Assembly: GCA_003612405.1 (NCBI GenBank)
Contig: RAYR01000024.1
Location: 1 to 64,000 of the forward strand
Length of the DNA: 64,000 bases
DNA from: a bacterium 0.1xD8-71
GTDB taxonomy: Bacteria > Bacillota > Clostridia > Lachnospirales > Lachnospiraceae
Direction of reading: 5' to 3'
The position numbers and the translations under genes are program-made. This document shows positions 63,381 to 64,000 of this stretch, in pieces (the first letter of the stretch is position 1; each line of letters opens with the position of its first letter). The notes beneath the pieces are model-generated. The model was given only the letters and a program-made list of their open reading frames with translations, had not been told where the DNA came from and made no database searches.

Positions 63381-64000
63381 ATCCGGTCTTCTTCCTGTCA
63401 GTTCATACAGCTTTTCAAGACGTTCCGGGCTCAATAACCTGGGCCCGCCCAGCTGTGTTGTCCGATAAAGAAGCTCTGCATAGAACTCCACAGACTCCAT
63501 TTTCATATAAGCGGAAACCAGGTCGCCTGCCCAGGTGAGAGCTCCATGACTCTCCAGAAGAACCGCCTCATATTCCGCCAGATACGGCTCAATGGAGTCC
63601 GGAATTTCTACCGTGGAAGGCGTCCCATAAGGGGCCAGCGGCACCTTGCCGAAGTTCACGATTACCTCCGGCATAATGGGCTCTTCCAGCCCCCTGCCCA
63701 TAACAGCAAAGCTGGTGGCAAAGATAGGATGTGCATGGACTACAGCACCCACATCCGGCCGTCTCTGGTATACCCGCAGGTGCATCCTGATCTCAGAAGA
63801 AGGTTTCAGTCCTTCACTTTCCCCAATCACGTTACCCGACAGGTCTACTTTACACATTTGCTCCGGTTTCATAAATCCCTTGGATACGCCTGTGGGAGTA
63901 CACAAAATCTCGTTCTCCCCCAGGCGTACCGATATATTACCGTCATTGGCCGCTACCATACGGCGCTCATACATTCTTCTTCCAATCTCACAGATCAGTT
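63366..64000 (-). CDS. class II aldolase/adducin family protein (L-fuculose-phosphate aldolase-like), 5' partial
   Basis: The frame stays open to the window edge (LICEIGRRMYERRMVAANDGN), so the true start lies outside. Class II aldolase features: NDGNISVR with PTGVSKG, the catalytic Glu in PSSEIRMH, zinc histidines in VHAHPIFA and a further His in LLESHGALTW. Members cleave fuculose-1-P or rhamnulose-1-P, or epimerise ribulose-5-P; the choice cannot be made here. It is convergent with GH42, overlapping by 15 bases. Confidence 0.88.
   Translation of the reverse strand, partial: LICEIGRRMYERRMVAANDGNISVRLGENEILCTPTGVSKGFMKPEQMCKVDLSGNVIGESEGLKPSSEIRMHLRVYQRRPDVGAVVHAHPIFATSFAVMGRGLEEPIMPEVIVNFGKVPLAPYGTPSTVEIPDSIEPYLAEYEAVLLESHGALTWAGDLVSAYMKMESVEFYAELLYRTTQLGGPRLLSPERLEKLYELTGRRPDLHSF

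Overview
The window looks like chromosomal DNA of an anaerobic, spore-forming member of the Lachnospiraceae/Clostridia (phylum Bacillota). Reasons: strong AGGAGG-type ribosome sites, sigma-A promoters (TTGACA-17-TATAAT type), a sporulation sigma-H gene, a T-box leader on the trp operon, rubrerythrin, an ECF-type vitamin transporter, queH, and families common in gut clostridia (DUF3842, DUF5722, OFA transporter, GH53/GH42 galactan enzymes). This is inference from gene content; no species can be named. Most genes lie on the minus strand.

Layout. 1-1843: AT-rich accessory DNA ending at the 3' end of a tRNA-Thr gene, with an orphan ORF, a perfect 30-bp palindrome and a two-TM gene broken by an in-frame stop. 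1844-8388: tRNA-Thr, sigH, ispF, a MATE pump, coaBC, coaX and a probable pantothenate ECF S-component (a CoA-supply block), then rubrerythrin. 8511-10927: purC and a two-gene SPFH/ribbon-helix-helix operon behind a palindromic operator. 10981-18832: PlsC-like acyltransferase, secreted DUF5722 protein, chemoreceptor with a CZB-like sensor, a repeat-rich membrane protein, aroA, tRNA-Met and tRNA-Val. 18924-29100: MBOAT/SGNH pair 1, argS, queH, a small membrane protein and carAB. 29240-36355: complete trp operon (trpEGDCFBA) under a Trp T-box, with a structured insertion between the T-box and trpE. 36360-40845: sulfur/Fe-S operon metY-cysK-iscS-iscU-Rrf2 regulator with a palindromic operator. 40909-43509: MBOAT/SGNH pair 2, whose MBOAT is split at a G10 tract. 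43614-53368: purL, two aspartoacylase-like genes (one missing zinc ligands), a TetR regulator, an unknown gene and a 751-aa cNMP-domain protein. 53584-64000: OFA transporter, a galactan locus (GH53, zinc ribbon, DUF3863-like protein, LacI regulator, GH42), DUF3842, an Rpn-type nuclease and a class II aldolase running off the right edge.

How the genes work together. panT, coaX and coaBC would import pantothenate and carry it toward CoA. carAB and the trp operon sit back to back, separated by a long hairpin. The sulfur operon makes cysteine or homocysteine, moves sulfur onto IscU, and ends in its own likely regulator. The galactan locus is tied together by near-identical LacI-type operators in front of both the GH53 operon and the GH42 gene. 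The strongest candidate for unusual biology is the G10 tract in the second MBOAT gene: removing one G restores a protein that aligns through the junction with the intact paralog in this window, which suggests phase-variable acylation of a surface polymer.
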